DNA from: Tieghemiomyces parasiticus
Taxonomy: Eukaryota; Kickxellomycota; Dimargaritomycetes; Dimargaritales; Dimargaritaceae
Assembly (NCBI GenBank): GCA_027575765.1
Contig: JANBPT010000613.1
Span: 1 to 28,551 of the forward strand
Direction of reading: 5' to 3'
DNA length: 28,551 nt
This document shows positions 1 to 8,891 of the stretch, piece by piece (position 1 is the first letter of the stretch; each line of letters begins with the position of its first letter). The position numbers were made by a program, and so were the translations under genes. The notes under the pieces are model-generated. The model was given only the letters and a program-made list of their open reading frames with translations. It was not told the DNA's origin and did no database searches.

Positions 1-927
1 CGCTGCGGAAATCGAAGGCCCACTGCTGGATAAGCTCCAAAATACGTTTCTTGACAACCTCGTGGACGGTCTGGCGAGGCCAAGCGAGGGGGATGGTGAT
101 GGTTCGTAATGAGAGCGAATGGCAGGTAAGAGATTAGGGTCGGATAGAAATGCACGAATTGTCTAGGAAACCGACCCAGTTCTGGAACACGCTTAATTAA
201 AGGCACTGTTAGCCAATGGCGGAAGCTGTCACCTACCCGGTCATTAAGCACGCGGATCAGGGTGGACGTGAACGTACGTGAGCTAATCTCCCGTTGGGCG
301 GTCTTGCCGCAGTTCTTAGCCAGGGATTCGGAAAGACTGAGTGTGTACAAGACAACGTTGGCGTTGCGGTGCAACATACGCTTGTTGACAGCTGCCATGC
401 AGTTCCGGGCGCTGGTAGGATTTGGAGGGGGTGGTAAATTGGCGAGCGATGACCGGTGGTTAGAGGTATGGATTTACCTGGCTACAAGGGGAGCGGCTAC
501 AGCTGTAATCATCCACGGCAGGATCCCGTCTCGTCCGGGGCTGGGTCGGGGCATCCGTACCCGATAATCGAGAGGTTAGACTGGACACAGACCACTTACT
601 TTGCCTCTGACTGGCCAATTTTCTCACAGATACGGAGGTTGAGGTCCCAGTTTTCGGTTACCAAGTCTTCACTGGTAGCCTTGGCTGTGCATCGGTAGAT
701 GTGGGTAAAGTGGCAAGGGATACGTATTAGTGAGATGCGCCCACGACACTGGGCCCCGTCGGGGGCTCATTAAGGTCCTATTGAGACCCCTCTACGCATC
801 AGTCACAAGGCTGCGAGTGACCGCCGCGAGGCAGGCCGTACTAAAAACGGGCAACTTGGGGTTCTCTCCTGCGTCCCCGTCGGAACTTACCCACAAGGGC
901 TTCGAAAGGGTTTGCGCTGCGAAACAT
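1..927 (-). CDS. HSE1: HSE1/STAM-like ESCRT-0 subunit, VHS domain (3'-partial, spliced)
   Basis: This is the N-terminal VHS domain of an Hse1/STAM protein, the ESCRT-0 subunit that, with Vps27/HRS, binds ubiquitinated cargo at endosomes. The gene runs off the left edge, so the UIM and SH3 parts are not visible. The proposed exons are 927-891 (ATG, 37 bases), 684 to about 597 or 601, 411-237 and 70-1. Intron 1 (890-685) starts GTAAGT and ends CACAG; intron 3 (236-71) starts GTAGGT and ends CCAG. The joined protein begins MFRSANPFEALVAKATSED and contains TENWDLNLRICEKIGQSEA, HRNANVVLYTLSLSESLAKN, CGK, SSRTF and LNDR. These match the STAM order (NPF, KATSE, W-ICDKVGQS, HR/K-N/D-P-V, NCGK, SR-F). 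The intron 2 donor is uncertain. A strong GTAAGT at 600 breaks the frame to the next exon, whereas a weaker GT at 596 keeps it. The family call is confident; the exact second junction is not. Confidence 0.85.
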
Positions 928-1858
928 GGCGGGGAGGAATGCGGCTCTAGAACAGGAAAGCAGGCTACGAGAAGGGGCGATGGTCAGGGTCCAATTGAGT
1001 CCAATGGTTCAGCGGGCCAGCAGAGGGGCGAAGGTCTCGAGATGAAGGGCTACAGAGGAAGAGACGGTCACCGGTAAGTGATACATGTGGTGACTGCGTG
1101 GGGAACGAGCTAAGAGGGCATGCAGTATAACCAACCAAGGCTGGGTGGCAGGTCTCAAGGATAAAGGAAGCATATCTCAAGGGCCCGGTGGCGTGGGCGA
1201 GTGGGTAGGGGGGCGAGGAAGGGAAGAGCGGAAAGGCCAGTCTTATCCAGCGGGCGGGAGTATACGTGGTCTTTCCTTCGTAGAGCGGCACGCGGGGGTA
1301 TGACGCCCAGGCCGTGTGACAGGGGACCTCGGACAGCGGCTGTGGCCCACAAGGAAGCTTGGCTTGGCCAGCCTTGGTCCGCTCTCTGCCGCCTTAACAC
1401 GGCTCGGCGGGCTGGCCTTTTTGCCCGCGGCAGTCGGGCCCCATCTTGCTAGAAATTTACGCAACACTCGCTTAACGGCTTGGCATATGGCGGGTCGTCT
1501 ACTCGTGACCAGGCCTAGTCCATAGCAATATCTACATTCGGAATACTATAGCGACCCGGCAGCCGAAGGCGACTGGCCTCACCCTTCACCCACCCTGGGC
1601 AACTACATAAGCTTCAGCCCGACAGGAGGTCCCGCAGCGCCAAGACATTTGGGGAAGGAAAGGGGCGACGCGGCGAGGCCTTGGCATGGACATGGCGGGG
1701 TCAATGTGGTCCCAAAATGAACCCCCCCCCCACCGCTTATTATTGTTTTTTGGCATTGGAACCAGTGGCAAACGGTCTTGTGCCACACCCGGCAGGACCC
1801 CGCCAAGGTTGAGATGGGTAAAAGTACAGTTTATTAAAAAGCAGTCAAGGCTACGCGT
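928..1858. other. Intergenic region between HSE1 5' end and AIRIM-like 3' end
   Basis: No gene was recognised here. Short ORFs exist on both strands but overlap each other, have no family signature and look like chance frames in GC-rich sequence. The part next to 927 should hold the HSE1 promoter, and the part near 1830 holds the 3' end of the AIRIM-like gene. A run of C around 1721-1731 is a simple homopolymer. Confidence 0.6.
1830..1835 (-). terminator. Poly(A) signal AATAAA of AIRIM-like gene
   Basis: TTTATT on the plus strand reads AATAAA on the minus strand. It lies about 24 bases past the TAA stop of the gene at 1859-2479, a close but possible spacing for a fungal polyadenylation signal. 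Confidence 0.5.
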
Positions 1859-2479
1859 TTACTCGCGGAGCTCTAAACGGATTATCTCATTAAATTCTGC
1901 CCGCCGGTGCGGTTGGATGGCCAGGGAATTAAGCCACGCCGAGAGCAAGGTTACGCCCACGGGCCGGGACTCCACAGCCAGCATGTCGGCCAACAGGGAC
2001 TGCCGTGCTGCATAGTCCTCCCGGTACATATCCACCAGTTCCGTGGCCCGGGCGTACAGATCAGCCGGCGTAGCCACGCAGAACCATGGCAAAGCCGTGT
2101 CGGCATCACTCCCCGTGCACGGCGGTGCCGACCGATTCGTATTGACCAGATCCTCGAGCGCTGTGAGCGACCGCTGCAACCCGTGGAGAAGGCTGGCTAG
2201 GCCGTTGAGAATATGGTCGAGAGCCTGGGCGTGCTGGTACACTCGGCGGAGGACGGCTGTCCGGTACTTATCGCGGAGGTTCGGGAAAACTAGGAGGGCC
2301 GGGGGCCAGTGGGTCGGGAGGTCTGCGTAGGTAGCCTCAATGCGAGAGTTAACCACCGCCGTGGCAAGCGTCAGGCCGTCATAGCACAGCTCGTCCCACT
2401 GCGTCTGAAAGTCTCGCAGCTGAAGCAGGTGGTGCCGGGCCTTGCGCTGCCGACCGGTGTAATGGGCCGGAGAAGCCAT
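1859..2479 (-). CDS. AIRIM (C1orf109)-like ribosome maturation factor
   Basis: This is a 206-residue, intronless, mostly helical protein. It resembles human C1orf109/AIRIM, a partner of the SPATA5/SPATA5L1 AAA ATPases in late 60S ribosome maturation. The match is by order and spacing. An N-terminal helical stretch is followed by 'ADLP...ALLVFPNLRDKY' near residues 52-71, as in the human 'DVPALRAFPDLKERL' motif. Next comes a long helix with paired leucines, then 'YREDYAARQSLLADML' near 153-168 (human 'HYRKSYLKRKYLLSSI'). A closing segment has LSAWLN and FNEII. The length is close to the human protein (about 200 residues). The ATG at 2479 is followed by G at +4. The gene is divergent from the tRNA methyltransferase at 2842, and both serve translation-machinery maturation. 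Recognition is by eye from motif order, so other small helical families remain possible. Confidence 0.68.
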   Translation of the reverse strand: MASPAHYTGRQRKARHHLLQLRDFQTQWDELCYDGLTLATAVVNSRIEATYADLPTHWPPALLVFPNLRDKYRTAVLRRVYQHAQALDHILNGLASLLHGLQRSLTALEDLVNTNRSAPPCTGSDADTALPWFCVATPADLYARATELVDMYREDYAARQSLLADMLAVESRPVGVTLLSAWLNSLAIQPHRRAEFNEIIRLELRE

Positions 2480-2841
2480 GGAAGAGATGATATGAAGGGC
2501 GGGTAGTTTAGCGAAACACAGTGTCGCGATGGTAAAGTCGTCAATTCAGGGAATCTGTAAGTCTGCTGCCAAGGCCATGCCCCGTTGTTGGACACATTGG
2601 CGTGGCTCGACAACAGTCAGGGTCGATGCGGTCCAGCGGGGTTAAGTTCAGGGGAAAAAAAACCACTAGATGCGTGTTGGCCGCATCAGAATCCTCAGCG
2701 CGTCTTCACTGAGCCACGCACTGGATCTCCAGACAGGCCCAGCAACTGGTACAGTCGTCGTGAAAACTTGCCGGTTCGAGCTGATCCGCGCACTCTCCAC
2801 TAGTCAGCCTCGCCATTCTTTCTCTCGACAACCTGACGGTC
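2480..2841. promoter_or_regulatory. Shared divergent promoter region (AIRIM-like / TRM2)
   Basis: These 362 bases separate the ATG at 2479 (minus) and the first candidate ATG at 2842 (plus), so both promoters must lie here. No clear TATA box or operator stands out, and an A-run occurs at 2656-2663. This is inference from gene orientation. Confidence 0.5.
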
Positions 2842-5103
2842 ATGCCATTGCGACGCCTCGCCTTGCCGTTCGTTCGCTGTACCCTTCTCCGCCTAACGTC
2901 ACTACCCCGCCACCCACCTCGACTGCCCCGCCCCTTATACTCGGCCATCATGTCGACCAAACGCTCTGGCGAATTTGAGGACGCCGCCCAGCCGGCCAAG
3001 GAGATCAAACTCGAGACCCCTGAGGTTGAGCCGCCCAAGACTGGTTCCAAGACCAAAGTACTGGTCCAGAACCTTACCAACAAAGTGAAGGAGGCCGACC
3101 TCGCCAAGCTGTTTGCCGATAACGGCCTGAGTGTCACTCGGATCAACAAGCCCAATGGCCGGTCGACCGCCACCCTTCACTGCCCAAGTGTCGAAGCAGC
3201 CGAGGCCGTGGCCAAGCTGCTCGACGCCACCCCAGACATTGCCCGCGGCCAGCTCAAGTGCCGCGTCCTCAAGCCGCGCGACCAGATGCAGCAGGCCGTC
3301 ATCGACGAAGCCGAGAATGGCAGCGACGGCGAACCGGTGGACCTGGCCCTGGCCATCGCAAATCAGACCACCCCTCTATGGAAGCGGCCCTACTTCAGCC
3401 AGCTCTTCCGCAAGCGCGACTACACGTTCAAGCAGCTGAACAGCGTCACCGAGACCGTGATGGGTATTCGTGGGGTGAAGCCCGAGAGTCTAGCCAAGGT
3501 CCAATGGCTGCGAGACCTATCTAAGGTCAAAATGACGGAACGTAACGCTGGGATAGCCGCGGCCAAACAACGGCGAATCGAAGCCTTGGCTGAGGTGGGA
3601 CTTCCGCCTTACGAGGAACTGAAGGCGCGCAACGAACCCATCAGCCCGGAGACTCTGGAGATTGTCAAGTCGATCCACGCCCGCATCCCGGCCCCATTCC
3701 ACGACAATGCCCCCTGCCACGTCCTGGCCACTGTACCCTCCCCGGTGCTTGACGGCTACCGTAACAAGTGCGAGTTTGGTTTTGGTACCGACGCCGATGG
3801 CCAGCCCACCCTGGGGTTCATGGCCGGAAAGTTCTCCCGCGGGACCGTGACGGTAGGCCCGCCCGACCTGTGCCGTCACGTCAGCCCCGTGGCCAAGGCC
3901 CTCGTTACCGCTATGCGCGACCACGTCCGCTCTCACCCGCAGTGGCCGGTCTACAACCGCGTAACCAAATCGGGCGTCTGGCGGTTGCTGGTAACCCGTA
4001 CCCATGCATCGGGCGAGAATATGGTGATTGTGCAGTACGACCCGACCGGCCTCAGCGACGAGGCTAAGGCCGAACTGCGTCGTGGCCTGTGCGACCTCTT
4101 CCCTACGACCGTGAGCGCCGATAGTCCCGTCCCGGCCATCCGCTCCCTCTACGTTCAAGAGTCTACCGATCTGCACAACGGCCTCAACCCGGCCCTTCCG
4201 TTCCACCTAATCCAAGGTGAGCCCCACGTATACGAGAACCTACTGGGCCTGCGGTTCCAAATTTCGCCCAATTCGTTCTTCCAGGCCAACACCCGTGGTG
4301 CCGAACGCCTCTACGCCATCGTGCGGCGCTGGGCCATGGGGCAAGACAGCCCTTACACGTTGGCAGTTGACCGGGAGGATCCCCTACGGTACTTTAAGGG
4401 GGCCGCCGACGAGGAAGACGCCATTGCTGCCGCCCGGCTCGAAGCAGAGCGAGTAAAACGTGACGCCCAGCTCGAAATTGACGACGCGGCCGCTACCGCC
4501 GCGGCGGTCCCGTCCGACGCCGTCCTTCTTGACCTCTGCTGTGGAACCGGGACCATTGGGCTCAGCATGGCCGGGGCGTTCCGCCGGGTGGTGGGTATTG
4601 AGAGTATCCCCTCGGCCATCGAAGACGCCAAGCTGAACGCCGCCGCTAACGGCATCACCAACGTGACCTTCCATGCTGGCCGTGTCGAGGACCTCCTCCC
4701 GAAGCAGCTCACCGAACTACGGGCGGAAGCCGAGACGCGTGGTGTCCCGTCAACTGCCGTCGCCATCCTCGATCCCCCGCGTCCGGGCCTCGATGCCTCC
4801 GCGATTAGTGCCGTCCGGACCTGCGCCGCCATCTCGCGCGTGGTGTTCATTGCCTGTGACCTCAAGTCCTCTAAGAGCAATATCGTCGACCTGTGCCGAC
4901 CCCCTACCAACAAGTTCCCTGGCGAACCCTTCCGTCCCGTCCGCGCTGTGCCGGTAGATTTGTTCCCTCATACCGAACATTGTGAGGTCGTTGTCGAGTT
5001 GGTGCGCGACCCTGAGGCGCCGAAAGCCGAGCCCGAAGCCAAGGGGCAAAAGATTGAAGCCGAGGCCGAACCGGAAAAAGTGGAACCTGAGGCGGAGGCT
5101 TAA
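2842..5103 (+). CDS. TRM2: tRNA (uracil-5-)-methyltransferase, TRMT2A/Trm2 type
   Basis: This SAM-dependent enzyme makes m5U (U54 of the tRNA T-loop in this family). In the 753-residue reading, residues 1-36 are rich in Arg/Leu/Pro and lack acids. An RRM-like domain lies at about 71-146. The family core has GYRNKCEFGFG at 305-315, FFQANTRGAE around 479-488 with the conserved Gln481, SAM motif I DLCCGTGTIG at 564-573 and DPPRPGLD at 644-651. Cys672 in FIACDLKSS is the expected catalytic Cys, followed by DLCRPP and VDLFPHTEHCE as in TRMT2A. A charged Ala/Glu linker of roughly 60 residues precedes the SAM motif, and the tail is Glu/Lys-rich. An in-frame ATG at 2950 (Met37, A at -3) begins MSTKRSGEF and may be the cytosolic/nuclear start. 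The upstream ATG has G at -3. It converges on uS8m. Confidence 0.93.
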   Translation: MPLRRLALPFVRCTLLRLTSLPRHPPRLPRPLYSAIMSTKRSGEFEDAAQPAKEIKLETPEVEPPKTGSKTKVLVQNLTNKVKEADLAKLFADNGLSVTRINKPNGRSTATLHCPSVEAAEAVAKLLDATPDIARGQLKCRVLKPRDQMQQAVIDEAENGSDGEPVDLALAIANQTTPLWKRPYFSQLFRKRDYTFKQLNSVTETVMGIRGVKPESLAKVQWLRDLSKVKMTERNAGIAAAKQRRIEALAEVGLPPYEELKARNEPISPETLEIVKSIHARIPAPFHDNAPCHVLATVPSPVLDGYRNKCEFGFGTDADGQPTLGFMAGKFSRGTVTVGPPDLCRHVSPVAKALVTAMRDHVRSHPQWPVYNRVTKSGVWRLLVTRTHASGENMVIVQYDPTGLSDEAKAELRRGLCDLFPTTVSADSPVPAIRSLYVQESTDLHNGLNPALPFHLIQGEPHVYENLLGLRFQISPNSFFQANTRGAERLYAIVRRWAMGQDSPYTLAVDREDPLRYFKGAADEEDAIAAARLEAERVKRDAQLEIDDAAATAAAVPSDAVLLDLCCGTGTIGLSMAGAFRRVVGIESIPSAIEDAKLNAAANGITNVTFHAGRVEDLLPKQLTELRAEAETRGVPSTAVAILDPPRPGLDASAISAVRTCAAISRVVFIACDLKSSKSNIVDLCRPPTNKFPGEPFRPVRAVPVDLFPHTEHCEVVVELVRDPEAPKAEPEAKGQKIEAEAEPEKVEPEAEA

Positions 5104-5491
5104 TATCGTCGTAGTATCCGCCTCTAGTGCGCGGGAGAGGGGCCGGGACTGGCACCGGGACCAGCCCGTTGGCTGAACCGTTTCGTTATCGATGTTGTTT
5201 GACACATTACATGTCCTTATCCAAACTGACGCTTGTATAAATCCAATCGCATTCATAATTAACCGATTGGCCCTCACGGATTTATTGGCACGCCCTGGCG
5301 TTCGCAATTTGGGAAGTGGGTGATACAGCATGGCTTGGCCTTTATTGTGAAGGGGTGATTCACAACTCGGAAGACCTGATAAGTCAGTCCGCCGTCATAG
5401 AGCCACAATGATTAGTTAAAGGGGATGATGGAAGGAGAACCCTCCTCCCCTCCATCCTCCTCCTTCCTTGCACATGACCAACTGAGCCTGC
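5104..5491. other. Convergent 3' intergenic region (TRM2 / uS8m)
   Basis: This AT-richer spacer lies between two converging stops. It holds minus-strand AATAAA words at 5341-5346 and 5281-5286 for uS8m. No exact AATAAA for TRM2 was seen; AT-rich words around 5236-5262 may serve. No ORF here is credible. Confidence 0.55.
5341..5346 (-). terminator. Candidate poly(A) signal of uS8m gene
   Basis: TTTATT on the plus strand gives AATAAA on the minus strand, about 146 bases past the uS8m stop. A second AATAAA at 5281-5286 is the alternative. Confidence 0.45.
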
Positions 5492-5956
5492 CTAGAACGC
5501 CCGGCACAACAGCTTGCCAAACACCCGCTTCTTGAGAGCGTCCTGTAACTCCATAACGCCCTCGGGCGTCTCGACGATGATGATCTCTCCGGGACGCAGG
5601 GGTTTAACAATGCCCACGGGCTTACCAGCGGCCAACCGCTGCAGGTCGTTCAACTGGGCATGGACTTTCCGCGACGGCTTACTTATACAACTCATCTCCC
5701 GGAGGGTGGGCAACTCATTCTTGAACTTGAGGCGGAGCCAAAGTCGCCGCGAGGCCACGTTGTCAGGCGTGGTGGGCACATAGTCCTGACCGTCGGGCCC
5801 TAGGTGACTGCCGCGGGTTACGCTGGAAATGAACCCTTCGCGGTACAGGATCCGCGCCAGGGAGAGATTCATGCGCGACTCTGGGATGCAGGTCTGGCTT
5901 AGTCGTGCCTTGAAGGCATTTTGAAGGTGGGAGCAGACGTCGTGAACGCGCGGCAT
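5492..5956 (-). CDS. MRPS8: Mitochondrial small ribosomal subunit protein uS8m (MRPS8)
   Basis: This is a 154-residue ribosomal protein S8 of the mitochondrial 37S subunit, an rRNA-binding assembly protein. Its length agrees with yeast Mrps8 (155). Family features in order are: an N-terminal helix with CSHLQNAFKARL (about 8-19), then LARILYREGFISSVTRG (about 33-49) and TPDNVASRRLWLRLKFKN (about 62-79). These are followed by MSCISKPSRKVHA near 88-100, with the SKPS(K/R)R-type loop of S8, and VKPLRPGEIIIVETPEGVM near 117-135. The end is GKLLCRAF. No introns and no separate presequence are seen; this protein is often imported with an uncleaved N-terminus. It converges with TRM2 and is divergent from the CENP-N-like gene. 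Confidence 0.95.
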   Translation of the reverse strand: MPRVHDVCSHLQNAFKARLSQTCIPESRMNLSLARILYREGFISSVTRGSHLGPDGQDYVPTTPDNVASRRLWLRLKFKNELPTLREMSCISKPSRKVHAQLNDLQRLAAGKPVGIVKPLRPGEIIIVETPEGVMELQDALKKRVFGKLLCRAF

Positions 5957-6604
5957 GGCGGGCTATAGGGAAATGTGGGCGGAGTAAGGGATAATGAGCG
6001 AAGTGTGGTAGAGAGGGTTTAGGGTCTGATCTGTTCAGTTCATCGGGTGCGATCCCCTTTCCCAAAACCCCCCCCCCTCCGGTTCGCACCACCAGACCAT
6101 TAGGACTATGTGGCATTACCAGATCAGGGAGAATCTGGTCAGCTCACCACTGGCCTGCTCCGCGACTGGCCTCTCGCCAGTTGGACATTAGCAGTGCTGT
6201 CACGTGACTCAGTGCTGCGGCCAGTTCCAATGATGGAGAGCCTCCTGGCCTTCCTCCATTACATTCCAACCTAGGCCCACTGGATTAACTGGGCTCCTTT
6301 CGGATAGATTGGCGGGCTCATAATCAAGGGTCCTTACTTAGAGACATAAACAGTTCATTGCATGACGCGGAAATGGCAAGCGCATGCCTTACCACCCAGC
6401 CCACTCGCCCATTTCAGCCAACCTACCCGAACTCTCCTCGTTCGCTATTGCCTCCCTCCTCCCATTTCCTTATTATCCAATCCTCTCCCATCCTCCGTTT
6501 GTTTATCCCAACACTTCCGCTCCGACTTGAGGAACCCCAAGGTTACTATTATCGGTCCTTTTCACCGCATGCCGCTCAGCGCTGACGCGTACCCTTCCAC
6601 TACC
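5957..6604. promoter_or_regulatory. Divergent promoter region (uS8m / CENP-N-like)
   Basis: The 648 bases hold both promoters. From about 6395 to 6545 the plus strand is pyrimidine-rich, with many C/T runs typical of fungal core promoters just upstream of start codons. A poly-C run lies at about 6067-6075. In-frame ATGs at 6362 and 6569 precede the preferred start at 6605 but have weaker context or sit within this pyrimidine tract. Confidence 0.45.
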
Positions 6605-8468
6605 ATGCCAACCCTCGTGCTAGGCCGGGTGAGCCGCGCACCGCTCGTGACGGTTCCAGACGCGAAACCCGTGCCTATGCCGCGCCAGCGGTCACAGCCT
6701 GTTCTTACCCGAATCCCCGTTGACCAGCTGGCCGCGCTGCTACGGCAATGGTGGGAGCTAGACATAACCCAATACCCATTACCTACCACCGCGGTAACCC
6801 ACCATGACGCCCATCCCTCCGTACACCCGTATCGGCGTCCATCATATGTTGCTCGTACGGTGGCCCGGGCAACACGTCGGCACGGCCGGAACTACCTGCC
6901 TGACGCCCATACGGGCCGGCTGGACAGACAAAAGGAACGGGCTCACTTAAGTCGGCGGGCACACCATGGTAACCTGCCCCTCTCGCCCCCAATGAGCCAC
7001 GATGATACCGTCGAGGCGATTAACACCGCCGGGTCGCCAAGCAATGAGCCAATACCGGCCGTGTGGGATGTGGACGCGGTCGTGCGGCATTGGTCAGTAT
7101 TTTGGCGGCTTCCTAAGAGTCGGATCGTCAAGACGTTGTCCGCACAAGTCCTCCCTGCGGCCATGACCCACGGCCAGTTTGCCGAGCTTGAGCTACTGGC
7201 CATGGTGGATAACCTACATAAAGTACGGAGATGGCGAACCTTTCAGATGGTCCGGTCCGGTAAGTTTAGGTGGTGCATCTTGTAGGGGTCCCCAGAACCT
7301 TCCGGTTGTCGCGGGAATTGACAATGCTAACCTCACCACGTCCCTTTGGATCTTATATACTATGCACATACACACACACTCTCCCCCCCCCATGTTCCCC
7401 TGTTAGATGAGGGCCGGCCTCTTTACCACGTCCAGGACGCCAGAAGCATGAAGCAGCTAATCTCTGACCATGCCGATGGGGTGTACCCAATCGTAGGTTA
7501 GCTCTTATGAGAAGGTGGAGGTGAGCTGGGGACGTTGCGGTGGTATTACATGGCTCCACCCGACTCGTGCCCGGCAGTCTTACGGAAATCCTTGCCACTA
7601 ACCCATCCGTGCCTTATGACCCACCCATCCACCCCTCCCTCCTGTCTTGCAGCACGTCTCTACGGTGGATTTTCAGGACCTCCTACTCACGCGGGTGGCC
7701 TACTATGGTGACACGACCGTCGACGCCCCACCAGATTCCAAAACCACCGCTTACTTTGGCTACCGCCCACACGCCGACTACATGTTTCTCATCCGCGGCA
7801 CGGGCATCCCGCGCACCCCACTTTTTCGCACGTTAGCCTCCGTCTTCCGGTGCGCCACATTCTCGGCTTACCCACTTGAGGGCAAGAACCTCACGGCCCT
7901 GTCTCACACGCTGCTCAACCAAGCCACCCAGGGACCCTACGCTCTGTACCGTGACTATGCCGCCCTAGCCCACAACCCCCTCGAGCACCGGTCGCAGCGG
8001 GACGACCTGGCGACTGAGGTCCAATTGGATCATGGCACATCCGATACCGCGGCGCGACACCCCGTCGACGGAACGGGTACCGTAGCGGAAGACCAGCGGC
8101 AACTCGACCGCCAGCGCGTCGTCGTAGTGCACCAGCTTGGTTTGGACTCTACCGCTACGCTCGATCGCCTGGAGTTTGTCCACACGGCCCCGTTGACCTC
8201 CTCGTCCTCCTCCGGAGCGACGGCCCCGAAGGAAAGCGAGGTGCCGGCCGATCCCGTCGAGGTTACCATGACGGTCACCTTCCGCGGTCCCGACGTTGTG
8301 GGCGGGCTGCGCGACCTGGTCAGTTCCGGATCTACCACCGGGGCCTACCCGGAATTTCTGCCGACCTGCCTCGGACGTGCGGCTAACCGATTCAGCGTGA
8401 AAGTGGCCCGAGGGACACCGGTACGGATCGACACGTTGGAGAAGGAGGGAGGAGGCGAAGCGCCGTAA
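6605..8468 (+). CDS. CENP-N/Chl4/Mis15-like inner kinetochore protein (3 exons)
   Basis: Exons 6605-7259, 7407-7492 and 7653-8468 give 518 residues. Intron 1 starts GTAAGT and ends TTAG; intron 2 starts GTAGGT and ends GCAG after a C/T tract; both joins keep frame. It resembles the CENP-N/Chl4/Mis15 family, the CCAN subunit that pairs with CENP-L/Iml3 at CENP-A chromatin. Family-like parts are VLTRIPVDQLAALLRQWW (33-50), FWRLPKSRIVKTLSAQVL (166-183) and YPIHVSTVDFQDLLLTRVAY across the second junction. They continue with YFGYRPHADYMFLIRG, then LASVFRCATFSAYPLEGKNL with LLNQATQGPY, and C-terminal VTFRGPDVVGGLRDL. A basic, His/Arg/Pro-rich insert at about 53-150 splits the N-terminal domain. The start at 6605 has ACC-ATG context; in-frame 6569 and 6362 are alternatives. 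Recognised by motif order only. Confidence 0.7.
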
Positions 8469-8704
8469 TGTCGGGGCCTGACAAGTCCTGTTGTCAAGAA
8501 AATCTGGCGAAGGAAGCGATTTAAGAGAGAGAATGTGTGTGGTCGGGCAAGAAAAACCTGTGCTGCCCCGAAAAACCTCTCCTCGTCTCTACCTGTTAAC
8601 CTAGTACTATAATCATCATGTAGTATGTCCTATAACCCAACGAAATTCTGCGTGGCCTATAGCCTGGTATACTCCGTACCGCGCCTGCATTGGGCTCATC
8701 TATT

Positions 8705-8710
8705 TTTATT
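8705..8710 (-). terminator. Candidate poly(A) signal of 5'-nucleotidase gene
   Basis: TTTATT on the plus strand reads AATAAA on the minus strand, about 180 bases past the stop at 8892. If used, the transcript would overlap the 3' end of the converging CENP-N-like gene. Confidence 0.35.
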
Positions 8711-8735
8711 ATCACGTTTTGTATCTTAAGTGTCT

Positions 8736-8752
8736 AATAAATAATAAATAAA
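8736..8752 (+). terminator. Clustered AATAAA poly(A) signals of CENP-N-like gene
   Basis: Three AATAAA hexamers (8736-8741, 8743-8748, 8747-8752) lie about 270 bases beyond the stop at 8468. Such clustering favours a real 3' end, with possibly heterogeneous cleavage. Confidence 0.55.
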
Positions 8753-8891
8753 GCGAAAACAATACGTACATGTTATTAACCCAAACTACTGGTGCCATTA
8801 TATACACAAGGGTGATGCACAATTCCACAGCATCGTTTCTTTTTCTTTTTGTTTCCACATTTCTAACTTGCCGGCACGCTGACAAGACCAT

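Larger units (their letters stand above)
8469..8891. other. Convergent 3' region (CENP-N-like / 5'-nucleotidase)
   Basis: This AT-rich spacer between two converging stops contains clustered AATAAA words on the plus strand and TTTATT/TTTCTTTTT words for the minus strand. No gene is seen in it. Confidence 0.6.

Noticed and set aside
2760..2790. GGTTCGAG word suggesting a tRNA B box
   Set aside because: It lacks the CC ending of the B box and no cloverleaf stems or A box could be found around it.
3517..4206. 229-codon minus-strand ORF
   Set aside because: Antisense to the methyltransferase; no family signature.
6362..6604. Upstream in-frame extension of the CENP-N-like protein to ATG 6362
   Set aside because: The extension is a Pro/Leu/Ser-rich translation of a pyrimidine-rich promoter tract, while 6605 has a better start context and is closer to the first conserved segment.
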